From Roseomonas marmotae (lineage in GTDB: Bacteria; Pseudomonadota; Alphaproteobacteria; Acetobacterales; Acetobacteraceae), in contig NZ_CP061093.1 of NCBI RefSeq assembly GCF_017654485.1, positions 38,715-102,714 of the forward strand: 64,000 nucleotides of DNA, read 5' to 3'. The position numbers were made by a program, and so were the translations under genes. Under the pieces are notes generated by a model. The model was given only the letters and a program-made list of their open reading frames with translations, made no database searches and was not told the origin of the DNA. Shown here piece by piece: positions 48,866 through 57,618 of the stretch (position 1 is the first letter of the stretch; every line of letters starts with the position of its first letter).

Positions 48866-49804
48866 ATGCCATTGACCGACCGCGGTATCGATCTGGATGT
48901 CGGTCTGCTCCTCGCGCTCGACGCCTTGCTCAAGGACCGGAACGTCACCCATGCGGCGGCCCGGCTCAGTATCACGCAATCCGCGCTCTCCGCCCGACTG
49001 ACGCGGCTCCGTCAGGTCCTGAACGATCCGCTGTTTGTCCCCGCCGCTTCCGGGCGCGGCATGATCCCGACGCCACACGCGCTGGCCTTGCAGCCTGACC
49101 TGAAAAGGCTCCTGGAGGGTCTGAGCGATTTCGCCCGGGGCGCCGCCCGCTTCGACCCCGCCACGAGCCGCCGCGTCTTCCGTATCGCCATCTCCGAAAA
49201 TCCGGCCGCGATCCTGGCCCCCGACCTGATTCCCCTGATCCTCTCGCAGGCGCCGGGGACGCGTATCGCCTTCACCTTGCCCGACAAGCCCCGCATCCCG
49301 GAACTCCTCGAAAAGGGGGAGATCGACCTTTTCATCGGGGCGGCGGAAGATGGCGGGGGCGAGCTTATCGCGCGGCCGCTCTATCAGGAGGAACTCGTCA
49401 CGGCGCAGAGGAAGGGCCATCCGCGTGGCACCGGGCCACTGACGCTCGATGCTTTCTGTGCCCTCGATCACCTCCTGATCTCGACGAGCGGGGGAGGCTT
49501 CGGGGGCATGATCGATGAGGCCCTGTCTAGGACCGGACGCGAGCGTGTGGTGTCCGTCTCGATCCAGAGCTATGCCCTGACGCCGCTCATCCTCACCAGC
49601 AGCGACCTGATCTGCACCCTGCCGCGGCGTTTCCTGACCCGATTTACGGCCGATCTCGATCTTTTCACGACGCCGCTGGACCTTGCTCCCTTCCGGATCT
49701 TCCTGTTCTCGCACCCGAGGATGCGAAGCGACCCGGCACATACCTGGCTGCGCCAACAGGTGCATCGCTGCGCGCAGGCCGCCGCCGGCCGATTCCCCGG
49801 ATAG
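48866..49804 (+). CDS. LysR-family transcriptional regulator
   Basis: 312 residues, started at the ATG behind a GGAG site. An upstream in-frame ATG exists but its extension looks non-coding. N-terminal HTH: LDVGLLLALDALLKDRNVTHAAARLSITQSALSARLTRLRQVLNDPLFVPAASGRGMIPTPHALAL (about 10-75). The C-terminal effector domain begins near 95. The likely target is the divergent hydrolase gene; LysR proteins usually control a divergent neighbour. Confidence 0.9.
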   Translation: MPLTDRGIDLDVGLLLALDALLKDRNVTHAAARLSITQSALSARLTRLRQVLNDPLFVPAASGRGMIPTPHALALQPDLKRLLEGLSDFARGAARFDPATSRRVFRIAISENPAAILAPDLIPLILSQAPGTRIAFTLPDKPRIPELLEKGEIDLFIGAAEDGGGELIARPLYQEELVTAQRKGHPRGTGPLTLDAFCALDHLLISTSGGGFGGMIDEALSRTGRERVVSVSIQSYALTPLILTSSDLICTLPRRFLTRFTADLDLFTTPLDLAPFRIFLFSHPRMRSDPAHTWLRQQVHRCAQAAAGRFPG

Positions 49805-50054
49805 GCCCAGCAGGAGCATCACCGATCAGCGGACGAGGAGACGGCGGAGGACAGGAAGGCGGGATGACATGCGGCCCCGCCCTCCGGCTTCCCCCGCAGG
49901 AGAAGTCGCTGGAAGCATTCCGCCGGAACCCGGGCAAGGGTGACGGCAGGGTCCGGCTTGAAGCCGAACCGGGCAGGTCCGGCCGGCAGCATGATCGGCG
50001 GGTTGCACCGTTATGGCCATGGCGGGCCGGAGGGGCAGCAAGCCCCGCAGCCGC

Positions 50055-50345
50055 CTACATCCGGTGCGCCAGAACGGCATCGGCAATGGCCTCGCCCTCC
50101 GCCTGCGTGGCCCCCTCGGCCACGGGCTTGCCGGCACGGCGGTACCAGTACGCGGCGTTGGGGTGGTCCCCCTCCATCCGGTGCAGCCAGGCATGCACCC
50201 AGGCCCCCTCGGCGCTGTCATCCTCCTGGACGATCTCATGCGCGGCGGCCCATTCGCCGCGCAGGCCGTGCCAGAGGGCCCGCAGCAGCGGGACGCTGGG
50301 AGGGCTGGCGCGGTCGTGCAGGGATGCTGTCATGCCGGCGATCAT
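50055..50345 (-). CDS. Small unknown helical protein
   Basis: 96 residues from an ATG at 50345 with a GGAG site; a start at 50369 (eight residues more) is possible. Middle part LRALWHGLRGEWAAAHEIVQEDDSAEGAWVHAWLHRMEGDHPNAAYWYRRAGKPVAEG has a repeated Trp/His pattern common in conserved hypothetical proteins of proteobacteria. Looks like one TPR-like helical hairpin. No further claim. It lies downstream of the ThDP enzyme gene on the same strand. Confidence 0.65.
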   Translation of the reverse strand: MIAGMTASLHDRASPPSVPLLRALWHGLRGEWAAAHEIVQEDDSAEGAWVHAWLHRMEGDHPNAAYWYRRAGKPVAEGATQAEGEAIADAVLAHRM

Positions 50346-50423
50346 GGCATGCTCCGCGCCCGCCGGCACCGAAAGCCGGCGCTGCTCACGGCCTGTTGGC
50401 CGAAGCCGTGGCAGCGCCGCCGG

Positions 50424-52133
50424 TCAGTAGTCGCAGATGACATTCAGCAGCGCCTGCCGCCGCTCCACCGTCACGGCATGGATGGCGCGGCCGAGCGCCG
50501 CCGGAAGCTCCCGGGGGTCGCTGACCTTCTCGCCATAGCCGCCGCTGGCCTGGGCATAGGCCTCGAAATCGGGGGCCGGGCTCAGATCGGCCAGCAGCGT
50601 GCCGCCATCCCTGGCCGCCGCGCCGTCCCGATACATGGCGAGGGTCGAATTCCGCACCGCGCCATACATGCGGTTGTTGAAGACGATGGCCAGCACCGGC
50701 AGGTCATGCGCCTGCGCCACCCAGTGGCAGGCGGCGGGGTTGTTGAAGACATAGGCCCCGTCGCCCAGCGTCGTCACCACCAGCCGGTCCTTCAGCGCCA
50801 GCTTGGCGCCCAGCGCCGCACCGAAGCCCCAGCCCAGCCCGCCGGCCGTGCTCTGCCCGTAGAAGCTGCCCCATCGCCGGCGCGGGCAATAGGGCTGGCG
50901 CAGCGGGTATTCGTTGACGATGACCGCCTCCTCGCCGACCGCCTCGCCGATGCAATGGCTCAGCCATTCCGGCGTGATCGCACCCGGCGGGGGGGCGGCC
51001 ACGGCGGCGGCCCAGGCGGCCCGCTGCGCGGCGGAGCGGGCGCTGATCCGCTCCCGCCGCGCGGTCAGCGCCGCGTCATCCTCGGGCAGCATCGGCGCCA
51101 GGGCCGCGGCAATGCCCTCCAGCCCCGGCGCGGGATCGGCGGTGATGGCGAGATCGCAGGGAAAGCTCCGCATGGGATAGCGGGTGAAGAGCGGGTCTGG
51201 GCCGAGATGGATCACCCGGCACCCCGCCGGTGGCCCCTCCAGATGCGGGATCCAGGGCACATCCGTATCCACCACCAGCACGCAATCGGCCTCGGCCAGC
51301 AGCGGGCCGGGCTCGTAGCCCATATGCATGGGATGGTCGGCCGGGATGTTCACGAAGCGCGGGGTGAAGGAGATCACCGGGCAGGCGAAGCGCCCGGCGA
51401 AGCGGCTCAGCGCCTCGAACCCCTCCCGCGTCCGCCCGGCGGCGGAGGTGATGATCAGCGGGCGCTCCGCGGCCGCCAGCCACTGCGCCGCCTGTTCCAG
51501 CGCCTGGGGCTCCGGCAGCGGCGCGGCGGGATAGGCCAAGGGCACGGCGGCCACCGCCGCCCGTCGCACCGGGGCCGCCAGGGTGTCGCGCGGAAGCGTG
51601 GCATAGACCGGGCCGCGCGGCGCCGTCATGGCGATCGACAGGCCCCGCCTCGCGAGGTCGCCCGCCTGCTCGGGGTCGCGCAGCTCGCCATCCCATTTCA
51701 CCGCCTCCCGCAGCATGCCGGCTTGGTCGAACATCTCCTGCGCCCAGTGGATGTTGCGGCTGCGGGCGCCATGGCGGCCCTGCTCGGCATAGGGGGTGCG
51801 TCCGGCCAGGACCATCATCGGCGTCTGGTCGCGCGCCGCGTTCAGCACGCCGTTGATGGTATTGGCGGTGCCGACATTGACATGCACCATCACCGCCTGC
51901 GGCCGGCCCAGGATCATGGTCGCGCCATGCGCCATGGAGACGGCCGCATTCTCATGCGGCACCGTCATGGGCACGGGCACCGGATGGTTGCTGCCGGCCA
52001 GCCGCGCATAGGCCTCGACGATCGGCGGGAAATCAGTGCCGCCATTGGCGAAGAGCCAGTCCACGCCGGAGGCGCCCAGCTGCCGCAGGAAGATCTCGGC
52101 GGCATCGGGCTGCTGCTCGGGACGGTCATTCAT
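50424..52133 (-). CDS. Thiamine diphosphate-dependent enzyme (acetolactate synthase-like)
   Basis: 569 residues. N-terminal catalytic Glu in VPMTVPHENAAVSMAHGATM (about 55-74). Central domain with PLIITSAAGRTREGFEALSRFAGRFACPVIS. C-terminal ThDP site GDGAYVFNNPAACHWVAQAHDLPVLAIVFNNRMYGAV (about 443-479, GDG...NN). Related to acetolactate synthase, benzoylformate decarboxylase and oxalyl-CoA decarboxylase-like proteins. The active-site region does not fix the substrate. The TctC receptor gene lies next to it on the same strand, so a keto acid or aromatic acid could be taken up and cleaved. Confidence 0.85.
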   Translation of the reverse strand: MNDRPEQQPDAAEIFLRQLGASGVDWLFANGGTDFPPIVEAYARLAGSNHPVPVPMTVPHENAAVSMAHGATMILGRPQAVMVHVNVGTANTINGVLNAARDQTPMMVLAGRTPYAEQGRHGARSRNIHWAQEMFDQAGMLREAVKWDGELRDPEQAGDLARRGLSIAMTAPRGPVYATLPRDTLAAPVRRAAVAAVPLAYPAAPLPEPQALEQAAQWLAAAERPLIITSAAGRTREGFEALSRFAGRFACPVISFTPRFVNIPADHPMHMGYEPGPLLAEADCVLVVDTDVPWIPHLEGPPAGCRVIHLGPDPLFTRYPMRSFPCDLAITADPAPGLEGIAAALAPMLPEDDAALTARRERISARSAAQRAAWAAAVAAPPPGAITPEWLSHCIGEAVGEEAVIVNEYPLRQPYCPRRRWGSFYGQSTAGGLGWGFGAALGAKLALKDRLVVTTLGDGAYVFNNPAACHWVAQAHDLPVLAIVFNNRMYGAVRNSTLAMYRDGAAARDGGTLLADLSPAPDFEAYAQASGGYGEKVSDPRELPAALGRAIHAVTVERRQALLNVICDY

Positions 52134-52197
52134 CTCGCAAACTCCGTGGTCGGACCTGACGGAAATCGAATCGGTTCGGAGAACGGGCGGCGCGCCG

Positions 52198-53187
52198 TCA
52201 TTCCACCCGGGTGCCGGACAGTTCGATGGCCTGGCGCATGACCGGCGTCATGCGGGCGATGGAATCCGTCATGGCGGCGGGTGTGCTGCAGGCGGGCTCG
52301 GCACCCAGCCGCAGGATCGCGGCGCGGAATTCCTGGTCCTGGCAGGCCGCCGCCATGGCCCTGGCCAGACGGTCGCGGATGGGCTCCGGCAGGGCGGCCG
52401 GCGCGGCCAGGCCGTTCCAGGTGCCCAGCTCGAAGCCGGGATAGCCCTGCTCGGCCACCGTCGGCACATCCGGCAGGTTGCCCAGGCGCTCCGGCGCGGT
52501 GACGGAGATCACGCGCAGCCCCTCATTGTCCAGCAGGCCGGCGATATCGACATAGTTGCCGAGATAGGCGGGCACCCGCTTGCCCAGCAGGTCCTGCACC
52601 GCAAGCGGGCCGCTGCGATAGGGCACATGCTCCATCTTCAGCCCGAGGACATGCAGCAGGTAGCTCATGCCGAGATGGCTCAGCCCGCCCGCGCCGCCGG
52701 ATGCGTAGTTCAGCGCGCCCGGCTTCAGGCCGACGATGTCGCGGAATTCCGTCAGGTTCCTCGCCCCCAGCTCCGGCGCGACGACCAGCACCAGCGGATT
52801 GGTGGCGGTGATGGAGACGGGCGTGAAGTCGCGGGCCGGGTCGAGGCTGATGCGCTGCATCAGCGGCAGGACCACGAAGTTGGAGGCGCTGGCGGCCAGC
52901 AGCGTATAGCCATCCGGCGCGCTGCGGCCCACGGCCTCCAGCCCGATGATGCCGTTGCCGCCGGGGCGGTTGTCGGCCACCACCGGCTGGCCGAGCTGCC
53001 GGCCCAGCCATTCGGCGGCGAGGCGGGCGATGCTGTCGCTGATGCCGCCCGCGGCGAAGGGGATGATCAGCCGGATGGGGCGGTCCGGCCAGTTGTCCTG
53101 GGCCACGGCCGGGCGGGCCGCCCCCATGGCCAGCATCGCCATGGCGGCCGCGCCGAGCAGGCGATGAAGAAGACGGTAGCGAAACAT
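52198..53187 (-). CDS. TctC/Bug-family periplasmic solute-binding protein (4)
   Basis: 329 residues. ATG at 53187 follows an AGGGGG site; a longer frame upstream looks non-coding. Signal peptide about 1-30 (AAAMAMLAMGAARPAVAQD). Family opening NWPDRPIRLIIPFAAGGISDSIARLAAEWLGRQLGQPVVADNRPGGNGIIGLEAVGRSAPDGYTLL, then HVPYRSGPLAVQDLLGKRVPAYLGN. Sits 64 bases upstream of the ThDP enzyme gene. Confidence 0.9.
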   Translation of the reverse strand: MFRYRLLHRLLGAAAMAMLAMGAARPAVAQDNWPDRPIRLIIPFAAGGISDSIARLAAEWLGRQLGQPVVADNRPGGNGIIGLEAVGRSAPDGYTLLAASASNFVVLPLMQRISLDPARDFTPVSITATNPLVLVVAPELGARNLTEFRDIVGLKPGALNYASGGAGGLSHLGMSYLLHVLGLKMEHVPYRSGPLAVQDLLGKRVPAYLGNYVDIAGLLDNEGLRVISVTAPERLGNLPDVPTVAEQGYPGFELGTWNGLAAPAALPEPIRDRLARAMAAACQDQEFRAAILRLGAEPACSTPAAMTDSIARMTPVMRQAIELSGTRVE

Positions 53188-53579
53188 GCGACCCCCTGCG
53201 TGACGGCATGGATGACCGTCGCGAGATGTGGAACTGCCTTGGTTGACGCGTATTCGGAAAGAATGGTGCGGAGTACTGGATGTAAGGTCAACCCGGTTTA
53301 TCTGTGCCGATTCTGACATAGATCGGCACCGCGCCCAGAAACTCCGGGCATCTCAGGAAACGAGCCAAGATCATTTCGACTTGATGATGTTTATGCCTCC
53401 GGGAATGGGTTTGCCGGCGACTGCATCCGGGCAAAATGGGCCAGAACGTTACTTGGCTTGACTGATCCTGCAGGGTTGGCCCGTCTGCGCCCGGGACCGG
53501 CCCCCTCGTTGGCGCCCCCCGCTTTGCCCCTTCATGCACACGTTGCGGTTGCAGGCCCGGCCAAGACTGGCGGATTGTC

Positions 53580-53591
53580 ATGCATATGCAT
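53580..53591. promoter_or_regulatory. Palindrome ATGCATATGCAT before the toxin-antitoxin pair
   Basis: A perfect 12-bp palindrome 31 bases before the antitoxin ATG, with an adjacent TTATAG. Antitoxin complexes of this kind commonly bind such palindromes to shut off their own promoter. Confidence 0.55.
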
Positions 53592-53621
53592 TATAGAGAC
53601 AGGCGACAGAGGGACACCGCC

Positions 53622-53921
53622 ATGCCCGCCAATGCCCTGATCCAGACCCGCATCGACCCACAGGTGAAGGAACGCGCCGGCGCCGTGCTGGAGAAGATGG
53701 GGCTGACCCTGTCGGATGCCGTGCGGATCCTGCTGACCCGCACCGCCAATGAGGGCGCCCTGCCCTTCGCCCTGCTGGCCGATCCCGCCCAGCACGATGC
53801 CTGGTTCCGCGCCAAGGTGCGCGAGGCTCTGGAAGACCCCCGCCCCGCCCTGCCGCAGGAGGAGGCCGAGGCTCTCTTCGCGCGCCGCCGGGCGGAGGCG
53901 CTGCGCGGGCAGGATGGGTGA
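53622..53921 (+). CDS. RelB/DinJ-family antitoxin
   Basis: 99 residues. N-terminal ribbon-helix-helix: NALIQTRIDPQVKERAGAVLEKMGLTLSDAVRILLTRTANEGALPF (about 4-49), typical of DinJ/RelB. The C-terminal helix EEAEALFARRRAEALRG likely wraps the toxin. ATG at 53622 has a GAGGG site. Four-base overlap with the toxin gene. Confidence 0.9.
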   Translation: MPANALIQTRIDPQVKERAGAVLEKMGLTLSDAVRILLTRTANEGALPFALLADPAQHDAWFRAKVREALEDPRPALPQEEAEALFARRRAEALRGQDG

Positions 53922-54205
53922 GGCTGGAATGGTCCGCCCTGGCGCTCGCCGACCGGGCGGCCATCTTCGACCATATCGCGGCGGAGAACCCCCGCGCGGC
54001 CGTGGCGCTGGACCAGCAGCTGGCCGGCCGGATCGCCGCCCTGCCCGAATTTCCGCGGCGCGGGCGCCCGGGACGGGTGGAGGCAACGCGCGAGCTGCCG
54101 CTGCCGCCCACGCCCTATATCGCCGTCTATCAGCTCCGGGGTGATACCCTCCGCATCCTGCGCCTGCTGCACGGCGCCCGGCTCTGGCCCGATGAACGCT
54201 CCTGA
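53918..54205 (+). CDS. RelE/ParE-superfamily toxin
   Basis: 95 residues from a GTG that overlaps the antitoxin stop. Fold marks: LEWSALALADRAAIFDHIAAENPRAAVALDQQLAGRIAALPEFPRRGRPGRVEATRELPLPPTPYIAVYQLRGDTLRILRLLHGARLWP. This order (A.AD...I..YIA..NP.AA) is typical of ParE/RelE. Which target it hits (ribosomal mRNA or gyrase) cannot be told from sequence alone. Confidence 0.9.
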   Translation: MRLEWSALALADRAAIFDHIAAENPRAAVALDQQLAGRIAALPEFPRRGRPGRVEATRELPLPPTPYIAVYQLRGDTLRILRLLHGARLWPDERS

Positions 54206-54425
54206 CGGCCCGCCGCCATGCGCCAGGCGCACCACGCCCCAGCCCATGGCCGGCGGGACAGGCTGACGGATGCGGGATAAACCCGGCGCCCGCGTTGTTT
54301 CCCAGCGCCCTTCGGACTTATTAGACCGCACCGCTTTACGGACGCCTGCTGTGTTACCGGCCCTGCTGCAACCCCTCCCCTTCCTCTCCCCTTTCCATCG
54401 GCTCGCCGGCACCGGGGCCCGCTGA

Positions 54426-55415
54426 ATGGCCCGCTATCTCGTGACGGGCGGCGCCGGCTATGTCGGCAGCCATGCCGTGCTGGCCCTGATGGAGCGCGGG
54501 GACGAGGTCGTCGTCATCGACAACCTGCACCAGGGCCACCGGGAAGCCGTGGCGCCGGGCGTGGAGCTGGTGGTGGCTGACCTCTCCGATCGGCGGCGGG
54601 TGGCCGAGGTCTTCGCGGCCTGGAAGTTCGATGCCGTGCTGCATTTCGCCGCTCTCTCCCTGGTGGCGGAGAGCATGGAGCAGCCACTGCGCTACATCAC
54701 CGAGAATGTCGGCAATACCCTCTGGCTGGCGGAGGAGGCCGTGCGCGCCGGCTGCCTCAGCTTCGTCCTCTCCTCCACCGCCGCCCTCTTCGGCGAGCCG
54801 GAGGGAGAGCCGATGCATGAAGGCTCCCGCCTCGATCCCGTCTCCGCCTATGGCGAGAGCAAGCTGATGGCGGAGCGCGGGCTGGAATGGGCGGAACGGG
54901 TGCACGGGCTGCGCTCCGTCAGCCTGCGCTACTTCAATGCCGCCGGCGCCGACCCCTTGGGCCGGCTGGGCGAGGACCACCGCCCCGAGACGCATCTGAT
55001 CCCCCTGACCATCGATGCCGCGCTGGGACTGGGGCCGGCGCTGACGGTCTTCGGCACGGATTACGAAACCCCCGATGGCACCTGCATCCGTGACTATGTG
55101 CATGTCACCGACCTCGCGGACGCGCATCTGCGCGTGCTGGAGGTGCTGGGGCAGGGCCGCAGCGGCCGCTACAATATCGGCAACGGCAATGGCTATTCCG
55201 TGCGGCAGGTGATCGAGGAGGTGGAGCGCGTCTGCGGCTGCCCCGTCCCTTTCCAGCCCGGCCCGCGACGGCCCGGCGACCCGCCGGTTCTGGTCGCTTC
55301 CAACGCCCTGCTGCGGCGGGAGACGGGATGGGAGCCCAGGCATTCCTCCCTCTCCGAGATCGTGCGGACCGCCTGGGAATGGCGCCGCGCGCATCCGCAG
55401 GGCTATCGTTCTTGA
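54426..55415 (+). CDS. galE: UDP-glucose 4-epimerase
   Basis: 329 residues. NAD-binding GGAGYVGSHAVLALMERGDEVVVIDNLHQGHREAV (about 7-41), the SYK-type catalytic triad region with SSTAALFGEPEGEPMHEGSRLDPVSAYGESKLMAE (Ser...Tyr...Lys), and C-terminal VFGTDYETPDGTCIRDYVHVTDLADAHLRVLE, the GalE signature. Heads a five-gene operon with spacings of only 7-17 bases. It likely supplies UDP-galactose or UDP-GalNAc for the glycan made here. Confidence 0.93.
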   Translation: MARYLVTGGAGYVGSHAVLALMERGDEVVVIDNLHQGHREAVAPGVELVVADLSDRRRVAEVFAAWKFDAVLHFAALSLVAESMEQPLRYITENVGNTLWLAEEAVRAGCLSFVLSSTAALFGEPEGEPMHEGSRLDPVSAYGESKLMAERGLEWAERVHGLRSVSLRYFNAAGADPLGRLGEDHRPETHLIPLTIDAALGLGPALTVFGTDYETPDGTCIRDYVHVTDLADAHLRVLEVLGQGRSGRYNIGNGNGYSVRQVIEEVERVCGCPVPFQPGPRRPGDPPVLVASNALLRRETGWEPRHSSLSEIVRTAWEWRRAHPQGYRS

Positions 55416-55432
55416 AGAAAAGGGAGAACCCG

Positions 55433-56224
55433 ATGGACTACGCGCGGGAGATGGCGGGCAAGCGGGTGGTGATCACCGGCGCCTGCGGCATCATCGGCGG
55501 CTGGCTGGCCGAGACCTTCGGCGCCGCCGGTGCCAGGCTCTGCCTGACCGATGCGCGGGCGTCGGAGCTGGCGGCGCTGGAACGGCAGCCCTGGTTCACC
55601 GAAGGCAGCTTCACCAAAACAGCCGATCTGCGCGACGCGGCCTCGATCGAGGCGCTGGCTGCCGAGGTGGGCGCGCGCTGGGGCGCGGCGGATGTGCTCA
55701 TCAACAATGCCGGCGTCTATCCCAGCGGTTTCCTGCTGGACATCGATGCGGAGGAATGGGACCGCATCTTCGACATCAACCTGCGCGCGCCCTTCCTGAC
55801 CTCGCGCGCCTTCGCCCGGCAGATGATCGCCCAGGGCGTGCGCGGCAATATCATCAACATCTCCTCCGGCGCCGCCCGCAAGATGCGCCGTACCGTCTGC
55901 CCCTACAGCACCTCCAAGACCGCGCTGGACCGGCTGACCAAGGGATTCGCGCTGGAACTGGCGGAATACGGCATCCGCGCCAATGCGCTGGAGCCGGGCT
56001 TCGCTCCCGGCAGCGTGGTCAGTCCGCTGAGCCAGGACCATGTCGACAATATCGGCGGCGGCAATCCGAGCGGCCGCACCACCTCCAAGCAGGATGTGGG
56101 CAATGCGGCGCTGTTCCTGGCCAGCTCCGCGGCCGTCTATATCACCGGCGCATCCCTGCCGGTCGATGGCGGTGGCTCGATCGGGTCGCTGGCGGTCTAC
56201 CAGGACAAGAAGCACGCGCTGTAA
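55433..56224 (+). CDS. Short-chain dehydrogenase/reductase
   Basis: 263 residues. Cofactor site VVITGACGIIGGWLAETFGAAGARLCLTD (about 10-38), NNAGVYPSGFL, catalytic Ser in IINISSGAARKM and Tyr/Lys in YSTSKTALDRL, and GGSLPVDGG-like end SLPVDGGGSIG. Classical SDR. Substrate unknown; in the operon it may reduce or oxidise a sugar. 17 bases after galE. Confidence 0.9.
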   Translation: MDYAREMAGKRVVITGACGIIGGWLAETFGAAGARLCLTDARASELAALERQPWFTEGSFTKTADLRDAASIEALAAEVGARWGAADVLINNAGVYPSGFLLDIDAEEWDRIFDINLRAPFLTSRAFARQMIAQGVRGNIINISSGAARKMRRTVCPYSTSKTALDRLTKGFALELAEYGIRANALEPGFAPGSVVSPLSQDHVDNIGGGNPSGRTTSKQDVGNAALFLASSAAVYITGASLPVDGGGSIGSLAVYQDKKHAL

Positions 56225-56237
56225 GGAGCCCCGCCCG

Positions 56238-57134
56238 ATGGTCCAGCCCTGGCCCCGCTATCACTGGCCCGACGGCAAGCAGGCCGCCTTCTGCTTCACC
56301 GTCGATGTCGATGCCACCGCGCCCTATCTCTGGATGCAGCGCGCTCCCGGTGCCGCCCGCACCCTGGGGCAGCTGGAGCAGCGGCATTTCGGCCAGCGCA
56401 TCGGCGTCTGGCGCATCATGGACCTGCTGGACCGCTTCGGGATCAAGGGTTCCTTCTTCGTCCCGGGTGTCATCGCCGAGGAGAATCCGAACCTCCTGCC
56501 GGCCATTCTGCAGCGCGGGCACGAGGTCGGGCTGCATGGCTGGTTCCATGAGCTGGTGGCCGACAGCTCGGATGCCGAGTTCACCGCGGCGCTGGAGGCC
56601 GCCATCGCGCTCTTCCGCCGCCAGACCGGCGCCGCGCCCCTGGGCTTCCGCTCCCCGGCCTGGGAGATGACGCCGCATATGGTTCGGGAGCTGCGCCGCC
56701 TCGGCCTCTGGGACAGTTCCCTGATGGGCGCCGACCATCCCTATGAGATCGACGGGGTGGTGGAGGTGCCGGTGCAATGGGCCATCGACGACGCCATCCT
56801 CTACAAATACAGCGGCCTGCCAGGCGACCGCACCCCCGCCACCCCCGGCTTGGTGCTGGAGAGCTGGCGCGAGGAATGGGAAGGCCAGCACCAATATGGC
56901 GGGATGCTGATGCTGACCGTCCATGACTGGGTTTCGGGCCGGGTGCAGCGGCTGCGGATGCTGGAGAAGCTGCTGGCGCAGATCACCGCCACTCCCTCCG
57001 CCTGGGTGGCGCGGGTGGGCGAGGTGGCGGCCTGGCATGCCGCCTCCCCCAATGCCGGCCGCTACGCGGTCGAGGCCACCATCCCCGAGCCGGTGGAGCC
57101 GCGCCGCTTCGGCCGCGCCCCAGGGCAAGGATAA
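56238..57134 (+). CDS. Polysaccharide deacetylase-family protein (NodB fold)
   Basis: 298 residues. Catalytic and metal motifs: FTVDVDATAPYLW (Asp-Val-Asp), GSFFVPGVIAEENPNLLPAILQRGHEVGLHGWFHEL (His...His), RSPAWEMTPHMVRELRRLGLWDSS and LMLTVHDW. This group contains bacterial PgdA-like enzymes and uncharacterised deacetylases. No leader, so a cytoplasmic substrate (activated sugar or lipid-linked oligosaccharide) is likely. Between the SDR and a DUF4214-like gene. Confidence 0.8.
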   Translation: MVQPWPRYHWPDGKQAAFCFTVDVDATAPYLWMQRAPGAARTLGQLEQRHFGQRIGVWRIMDLLDRFGIKGSFFVPGVIAEENPNLLPAILQRGHEVGLHGWFHELVADSSDAEFTAALEAAIALFRRQTGAAPLGFRSPAWEMTPHMVRELRRLGLWDSSLMGADHPYEIDGVVEVPVQWAIDDAILYKYSGLPGDRTPATPGLVLESWREEWEGQHQYGGMLMLTVHDWVSGRVQRLRMLEKLLAQITATPSAWVARVGEVAAWHAASPNAGRYAVEATIPEPVEPRRFGRAPGQG

Positions 57135-57143
57135 GGCCGGGCG

Positions 57144-57611
57144 ATGGAGAGCGGTGCCGGGGAACCCTCCTTCGCCGCGCTTGCCCTGCGGCTGCGGGCG
57201 GAACTGCAGGGCATCCTCTCCCCCCTGGCCCGTCAGTGGCTGGAGGCGCCGCCGCTCGAGAGCCCCGGACGCCCCTCCCGCCTGCCCGGCGACACCCCGG
57301 AGGAGGTGCAGCGCCCGGAGGGTCGTGGCCCGCGCGAATGGCGGATCTATGGCCGCCGCCGCCAGGATCCGCAGGCGCCCTTCCTGCTGCGCGCCGTGCT
57401 GCCGGAGGCACGCCCCTTCGCGGGGCTGGTGGATGGCGCCTTCCGGACCCTGCTCCACCGCCCGCCCGATCCCGCCCTCCGCGCCGCTTATGGCGCGGAA
57501 CTGGATAGCGGGCGGCTGAGCGTCGGGCTGCTGTTGCGCGAGATCGCCGCCTCTGCCGAGGCGCGCTCCCGCGAAGAGCAGATCCGCCTCGTCTGTGCCC
57601 CCATTCCCTGA
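57144..57611 (+). CDS. DUF4214-like protein
   Basis: 155 residues. The first ~100 residues have no recognised family. The C-terminal ~50 (AFRTLLHRPPDPALRAAYGAELDSGRLSVGLLLREIAASAEARSR) match the DUF4214 layout (a YR-L-R-PD-G-L-W-L-G pattern ending in SPEF/SAEA), as found in proteins from glycan and S-layer clusters. No leader is seen. Coupled to the glycosyltransferase gene by a seven-base gap. Function unknown. Confidence 0.6.
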   Translation: MESGAGEPSFAALALRLRAELQGILSPLARQWLEAPPLESPGRPSRLPGDTPEEVQRPEGRGPREWRIYGRRRQDPQAPFLLRAVLPEARPFAGLVDGAFRTLLHRPPDPALRAAYGAELDSGRLSVGLLLREIAASAEARSREEQIRLVCAPIP

Positions 57612-57618
57612 CACCGGC

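Noticed and set aside
50013..52241. 742-codon plus-strand frame opposite the ThDP enzyme
   Set aside because: Antisense shadow; the minus strand carries full ThDP enzyme motifs.
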